In this document: positions 59,678 through 64,000 of the stretch, one piece after another
Numbering within the stretch: the stretch's first letter is position 1
Layout: the number at the start of each line of letters is the position of its first letter
DNA from: J095 sp964517605
GTDB lineage: Bacteria; Chloroflexota; Anaerolineae; 4572-78; J111
DNA: 64,000 nt
Direction: 5' to 3'
Assembly: GCA_964517605.1 (NCBI GenBank)
Contig: CAZFCE010000016.1
Span: 56,076 to 120,075 of the forward strand
Program-made: the position numbers and the translations under genes
The notes under the pieces: generated by a model
The model's input: the letters and a program-made list of their open reading frames with translations, nothing else
Told to the model about the DNA's origin: nothing
The model's database searches: none

Positions 59678-61081
59678 TTAGCGCCCCAGAGCTTTGAGCA
59701 TTTCGGTCACGTCGGTAAATTTCAGGCGGGGCCGCCCCAACTGCCGGCCACGGGCCAGCTCAATTTCATCGAGTTTGAGCCAGTCGGCAAAGGAAAAGTA
59801 GTTGGGCTGGCGCGATTTGATCAGTTCAGTGGCGGCGGTTGTGGCCGGTTGCTCCGGTTGCAGAAAAATCCCGTTTTTCAGGTCATCAAGCATGTTGGTA
59901 ACGGTTTCCACGGCATCGGGTTTGTTGGTGCCGATAATGCCGCTGGGGCCGCGTTTTATCCAGCCGGCGGTGTACAGCCCGGCGAGCGGTTGCTGGCTGT
60001 CGGGGTCTATAATCCGCCCCTTTTCATTGAGGATTACGCCCCAACTTTCATTAAACGGCACCCCCGGCAGCGCCAGCCCCCGGTACCCCACCGAGCGAAA
60101 CACCAGCCCCGCCGCAAATTCTTCAAATTGATTAGTGGGTTTGGGCCGCAGCGTGCCCACGCTGGTGGCGTAAAGTTGATTTTTTACCAGCCGCAAGCCG
60201 GTAACACCGCCGGTTGGGCTGCCGTAAATTTCAACCGGAGAGACCAAAAACCGCAGCGTTAACCGCCGGGCTTTGGGCGCGGTATCAATGGGGCGGGCGT
60301 AACTCTGGATGATTTCTACTTTTTTGAGGGTGGTGCGGTCAACCCCGGCGGTTAAGGCCGATTGGCTGAGCGCATCGAGTTCGGCGTCGGCGGGCGGCAC
60401 GTAAATATCGGCGTCGGCCATGTCGCCCAATTCCTTGATTTCGGGGTTGGTGAACGCGGCCTGAGCCGGGCCGCGCCGCCCCAAAATGAACACCTCTTTG
60501 ATTTTGCTCTGGCTGAGCGCCGCCAGCGCGTAATCGGCAATATCGGTTTGGGCCAATTCGGCTGGGGTTCGGCTTAAAATCCGGGCCACGTCCATAGCCA
60601 CGTTGCCCACGCCAACCACCGCCGCCCGCTCCTGGGTAAGGTCAAATTGGTAATCCTTAAAATCGGGATGGCCGTTGTACCAGGCCACAAACTCGGTGGC
60701 GGGAAAACTGCCGGGCAAATCTTCGCCGGGGATGCCCATTTTGCGGTCTGATTGAGCGCCGGTGGTAAAAATTATGTGGTGATAATGCGCCTGCAAATCG
60801 GCCAGCGTGAGGTGGCGGCCAAATTCAACGTGGCCCCAAAAATGCACGTTGGGCCGGTGGCCAATTTGTTCAAAGGTTTTGGTAACGGATTTAATTTTTT
60901 GGTGATCGGGGGCCACGCCAAACCGAACCAGGCCATAAGGCATGGGCAGCCGGTCAAAAAGATCAATCTCTACAACAAGGCCGTTTTGTTTGAGCAGGTG
61001 GTCGGCGGCGTAAAAACCGGTGGGGCCAGCACCAATAATAGCTACACGCAAGGGGTTGGTATCAGTTCCGGGCTGTGACAT
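59678..61081 (-). CDS. FprA-like ferredoxin-NADP reductase (adrenodoxin reductase family)
   Basis: The 467-residue protein starts at ATG 61081 (AAGGAG upstream; an upstream in-frame ATG is less likely). It has the FAD motif VAIIGAGPTGFYAADHLLKQ, then PYGLVRFGVAPDHQKIKSV, IIFTTGAQSDRKMGIPGEDLPGSFPATEFVAWYNG, the NADP motif VGVGNVAMDVARIL and RRGPAQAAFTNPEIKEL. The late AGWIKRGPSGIIGTNKPDAVETV is specific to the adrenodoxin-reductase/FprA family. It transfers electrons between NADPH and ferredoxins. No ferredoxin gene lies next to it. Confidence 0.92.
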   Translation of the reverse strand: MSQPGTDTNPLRVAIIGAGPTGFYAADHLLKQNGLVVEIDLFDRLPMPYGLVRFGVAPDHQKIKSVTKTFEQIGHRPNVHFWGHVEFGRHLTLADLQAHYHHIIFTTGAQSDRKMGIPGEDLPGSFPATEFVAWYNGHPDFKDYQFDLTQERAAVVGVGNVAMDVARILSRTPAELAQTDIADYALAALSQSKIKEVFILGRRGPAQAAFTNPEIKELGDMADADIYVPPADAELDALSQSALTAGVDRTTLKKVEIIQSYARPIDTAPKARRLTLRFLVSPVEIYGSPTGGVTGLRLVKNQLYATSVGTLRPKPTNQFEEFAAGLVFRSVGYRGLALPGVPFNESWGVILNEKGRIIDPDSQQPLAGLYTAGWIKRGPSGIIGTNKPDAVETVTNMLDDLKNGIFLQPEQPATTAATELIKSRQPNYFSFADWLKLDEIELARGRQLGRPRLKFTDVTEMLKALGR

Positions 61082-61345
61082 CAAAATCTCCTTGTTTTTA
61101 CATAACAAGAGCGCACCGCAACATCTGGTACGCCCCCGTTAATTGTAAGATTTACAGAATAGCTTAGCCTGAGCCGGCCAAAAGTTGCGGTTGCAACCTG
61201 TTAGCCTTGCCTGCAAAGTGATTGCGCCTAGCTTTCACCCTGAAGGATGTTCAGTATAAATTTTTTCCGGGCAAATGTCAATCATTGGGCGATTGGGGGG
61301 GTGTGAGATTTTAATTTTCCAATGGATAATTCGGCCCAACCAAAC

Positions 61346-63919
61346 TCACCCACCCGGCGTTACTTCAACATCGTTCAGCCACAAAAAATCGTCGCCGGGC
61401 TGGCCCGCGCCGGCAGTGATTTTTAGCCGTTCCATTGTATCGGCCCGGTACAGGCCAATAATCAGCGGGTAGCGGCCCGGCGGCGTATTGGGGGCGATGT
61501 CCAGCCGGAATTGGCCGGCGGCATGTTGCCCGGCTCGCCAAATGGTGGTGGGCAGGCGGCAGGCCGGGGTGTCATCCTGCTGCGCCCACAGCGTTGAGCC
61601 ATTGGTCAGGTGAACAAAAGCGCGATAGTTCTGGTCGGGGGCGGCCAACGCCCGCCAGTACAAATTGATGTGCAGCGTTTGGCCGGGGGCAACGGCGGCG
61701 GGGAACAGGTCAAACCCTTCAAATTCAATGGCCGGGCCAAACTGCGTGCCAACCGGATGCGTTGGCTGATTTTGCCGGGTGAACTGGTTGGGGGTGGCCA
61801 ACTGGTCAAAGCGGGCGCTGAACTCCTCGGCTTTGAAAGTGGGCGGGGCAGCGAGCGGCGCGGCTTCCGCCGAAGCCAGAACGAGCCGCGGTTCGCCCTC
61901 ACGCTCAACCTGCCCGGCAAGTTGATAGCCCGCCGGCAGGTCAATGGCGTCCGGGCCGGTGACGCGAACAAACAACTGCGCCGGGGTATCGTAACAGGAG
62001 CGGGCCTGCCCAAAATTGTACCAGATGGGAATAACAAAATCCTCGTTGACGCTGCGAAAATCGCCGGGAAACTGGCCATCGGCCCGCAGCACGCCGACGG
62101 TCTTCCAGCCTTCGTGCTTGGGGTAGCCAAAATATTCGCGCGGCTGGGGAATATTTTGGTAAAGCTGCGCCCACACCGAGCCATCCCACTGCTGCCGCAG
62201 CCGGGTAAAAGCCGATTCGGTGGGCAGGAAAATCAGCGTTTCGTACACCATCACCGCGCCGAGCAACAGCGCGCCCACTCCGGCGGCCAGCCAGCGCAGC
62301 CGTCGCCACGGCCACAACCCGGCCCAACCCACGCCGGCCAGCAGCATTGCGCCGGGATACATAATGTACAGGTGGGTGCGGGGGTCGCTGACCAAAAAAA
62401 CGTAGCCGATAAAAGGCGCGCCCAACAGCAGCCAGGCGGCGCGGTGAACGGGCGTTGTCGCCATAAAAAACAGCGCCCCGCCGAGCAACAGCCACGGCAC
62501 CACGGCCAGATTCAGCGCCCCAAACCGCCAACTGTCCGCCCAGAAGAAGGTTGACAGGGCCAGCAACAGCCCCGCGCCCAGCCCGACGAGCTGCCAGCGC
62601 CGCCGCGCCAGCAGTAGCGCCGCCCCGGCCACACCGGCAGCCAGCAGCGGCAAGTAAAATTGCGAGCTGTAATCGCGGTCAAACCGCCGTAGCAGGGGTA
62701 AATTGTTGTACAACAACCCCGGTTTTACCCGCGATTGCGACAGGTAATTGGCCGTGTTTTGAAATTCGGGGTCTTGGAAGTAGGGCACAAAAAAAGTGGC
62801 CAGCAACGCCACAAACAAAACCAGGCTGAGCAGCGCCAAAATCCGGCTGCGGCGTGATGCCCTCCCCGAAAATAACGTTTTGGCGTAGGGGCGACCCTTG
62901 TGGTCGCCCGGTTTTAGGGCGGGCCTTGCGCCCGCCCCTATAATTTTTATTGCTGGTGTCGAACCCCCGGTTTGGTCGGCCTCCTGCGTCACCAACAGCC
63001 AACCGAGATATGCGGCGGCGGGCAGCAGCAGCAGCGCATCAAAGTGAGCCAGCAAACTGGCCGCCAGCAGTACCGCCGCCAGCAGTTGCAGACCGGGCCG
63101 CCGCTCTCGCCAGGCAATGGTCAGCGTGAGCAGCGCCAACGGCCCCCAAAAAAAGATGAGCGCCTGGTATTGCACCATCCGGCCAAAAGCGATGGCGTAG
63201 CCGTTGGCCGCCCACAGCAGCGCCGCCACCGCTCCGGTGGGCCAGTTGAACCAGCGCCGGCCCAATAAAAAAATTGTCACCACACTGAGCAGGCTGCTCA
63301 GTGCAAAAGGGCCACGGGCCAGCGCCTCGGTGAGTTGGCCGGAGAGCAGCCAAAAGGCCACCGGCACCAGCATTTGGGCCGGGCCTTTGCGGTGTAGTAA
63401 CAGGGCGTAATCCTCGCCGCGCAGCAGCCGCACGCCCAGCATCAGCGCCTCGGCTTCGTCCTCGTGAAACTCGGCGTAACCCAGGCGCGGCAGCCGCAGC
63501 AGCGCCGCCAGCGCCAGCAACAACAGCGCCACCAGCAGGATGATGCCCCATGCTTGAGCCGGCGCGTCACCGGTTTGCCCGCTTTTACGGAGCGTCGCCA
63601 CCAGCAGCCCGCTCACGGTGAGGCCGCTCATCACCACCAAAACCTGCCCCACCGATAACGCGCCGGGCAGGTAAACCACCGCCATCAGGCCAAATACCGT
63701 TGCCGCCAGCGATAGCCCCACCGCCAGCACAATTCGTTCAACCGGGTGCAGCACGGCGGGCCGGTCAAAGACCTCAATCCAGGCCCAGCCGGGCAAAAAA
63801 GCCAGCAAGGCCAGCGCCGCGCTATAACGCAACAGCGGCGGCGCGCCCAACAAAATGATGCCGTTGGCCAGCAACAGCGCCAGCGCCGGCCACAGCAGGT
63901 AACGCGGTATTTTTAACAT
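61346..63919 (-). CDS. GT39-like membrane glycosyltransferase interrupted in frame by a palindromic element
   Basis: This 857-residue protein has about a dozen membrane helices in residues 1-560. The extracytoplasmic loop motif LGYAEFHEDEAEALMLGVRLLRGEDYALLLHRKGP matches the PMT_2/ArnT-like pattern of acidic catalytic residues in polyprenyl-phosphate-sugar-dependent transferases. The C-terminal 250 residues form soluble beta-rich domains (AIEFEGFDLFPAAVAPGQTLHINLYWRAL). Residues 324-351 (KIIGAGARPALKPG and on) are encoded by an 81-bp repeat copy and do not fit the surrounding membrane protein. They fall in a loop between helices, so the protein may tolerate them. The start ATG 63919 lies near the window end, with weak ribosome-site complementarity. 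Confidence 0.82.
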   Translation of the reverse strand: MLKIPRYLLWPALALLLANGIILLGAPPLLRYSAALALLAFLPGWAWIEVFDRPAVLHPVERIVLAVGLSLAATVFGLMAVVYLPGALSVGQVLVVMSGLTVSGLLVATLRKSGQTGDAPAQAWGIILLVALLLLALAALLRLPRLGYAEFHEDEAEALMLGVRLLRGEDYALLLHRKGPAQMLVPVAFWLLSGQLTEALARGPFALSSLLSVVTIFLLGRRWFNWPTGAVAALLWAANGYAIAFGRMVQYQALIFFWGPLALLTLTIAWRERRPGLQLLAAVLLAASLLAHFDALLLLPAAAYLGWLLVTQEADQTGGSTPAIKIIGAGARPALKPGDHKGRPYAKTLFSGRASRRSRILALLSLVLFVALLATFFVPYFQDPEFQNTANYLSQSRVKPGLLYNNLPLLRRFDRDYSSQFYLPLLAAGVAGAALLLARRRWQLVGLGAGLLLALSTFFWADSWRFGALNLAVVPWLLLGGALFFMATTPVHRAAWLLLGAPFIGYVFLVSDPRTHLYIMYPGAMLLAGVGWAGLWPWRRLRWLAAGVGALLLGAVMVYETLIFLPTESAFTRLRQQWDGSVWAQLYQNIPQPREYFGYPKHEGWKTVGVLRADGQFPGDFRSVNEDFVIPIWYNFGQARSCYDTPAQLFVRVTGPDAIDLPAGYQLAGQVEREGEPRLVLASAEAAPLAAPPTFKAEEFSARFDQLATPNQFTRQNQPTHPVGTQFGPAIEFEGFDLFPAAVAPGQTLHINLYWRALAAPDQNYRAFVHLTNGSTLWAQQDDTPACRLPTTIWRAGQHAAGQFRLDIAPNTPPGRYPLIIGLYRADTMERLKITAGAGQPGDDFLWLNDVEVTPGG
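62868..62948 (-). repeat. 81-bp palindromic element inserted inside the GT39-like gene
   Basis: Read on the minus strand it has AAAATTATAGGGGC, hairpins GGGCGGGC-GCAAG-GCCCGCCC and GGGCGACC-ACAAG-GGTCGCCC, CTACGCCAAAACG and the end ATTTTC. It is nearly identical to the array at 42320-42861. Its length, 81 bases, is 27 codons and it contains no stop in the host frame. Confidence 0.92.
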
Positions 63920-64000
63920 AAATTCATCCGTTACAAAGAGTTATCAGGAATAGGACTTACGAAAAAAGGCTAAACACGGGTAAAATAGAGCCAATCTAAT

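Overview
The window is a piece of a draft bacterial chromosome, with one 100-N scaffold gap at 42544-42643. It most likely comes from an uncultured member of the Chloroflexota (Anaerolineae-like). That assignment is an inference from gene style: Thr-Pro-rich linkers in surface proteins, a lipoprotein with LGFP-like repeats, Rcp1-type response regulators with 'SHDLQEPLR' kinases, frequent TTG/GTG starts and extended -10 promoters. No 16S rRNA gene is present to confirm it.

Region 1 (1-8091, all minus strand) is the replication-origin neighbourhood: rsmI (cut by the window edge), selA, a small membrane protein, a dnaA-flanking origin with five perfect DnaA boxes and an unwinding-element-like motif, dnaA, a receiver-roadblock protein, and an ECF sigma/anti-sigma pair. 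Region 2 (8092-14829, plus strand) has a tRNA-Leu(CAA) followed by four consecutive genes for a paralogous family of membrane-anchored proteins. Each has a Thr-Pro stalk and a related C-terminal domain, and the fourth is fused to four cyclic-nucleotide-binding-like domains. This is one of the two candidates for an undescribed system.

Region 3 (14888-28018) is mixed housekeeping: a Trm112-like protein, a peptidase-MA metalloprotease, Pcm, a processive GT2 glycosyltransferase, an acyltransferase-3 protein, an aminotransferase, alanine dehydrogenase, a TIR-domain protein, an ABC-F ATPase, a CoaE-GNAT fusion and a lipoprotein. Region 4 (28173-37218) is a phosphorelay cluster: two large multisensor histidine kinases, an Rcp1-like response regulator and a receiver-GAF-PAS-kinase-receiver hybrid, with overlapping or nearly abutting genes. 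Region 5 (37273-42240) carries sulfate activation (cysD, cysNC), a flavin reductase and glucuronate isomerase.

Region 6 (42241-42887) is a repeat island. An 81-bp palindromic element is tandemly reiterated at a 121-bp period and the assembly breaks inside it. Diverged or intact copies of the same element also occur at 40631-40698, where one supplies the stop codon of the flavin reductase, and at 62868-62948, where one is inserted in frame inside a membrane glycosyltransferase gene. Region 7 (42888-53981) holds an MFS exporter, two GT4 glycosyltransferases, secA, and an operon of a winged-helix protein, a KaiC-like ATPase and two small membrane proteins (the second system candidate), leading into adenosine deaminase and a metallo-hydrolase. 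Region 8 (53990-63919, minus strand) holds galT, NUDIX, HD, SRPBCC, nucleotidyltransferase, epimerase, FprA-like reductase and the GT39-like protein.

All calls rest on reading motifs by eye; no database search was possible.
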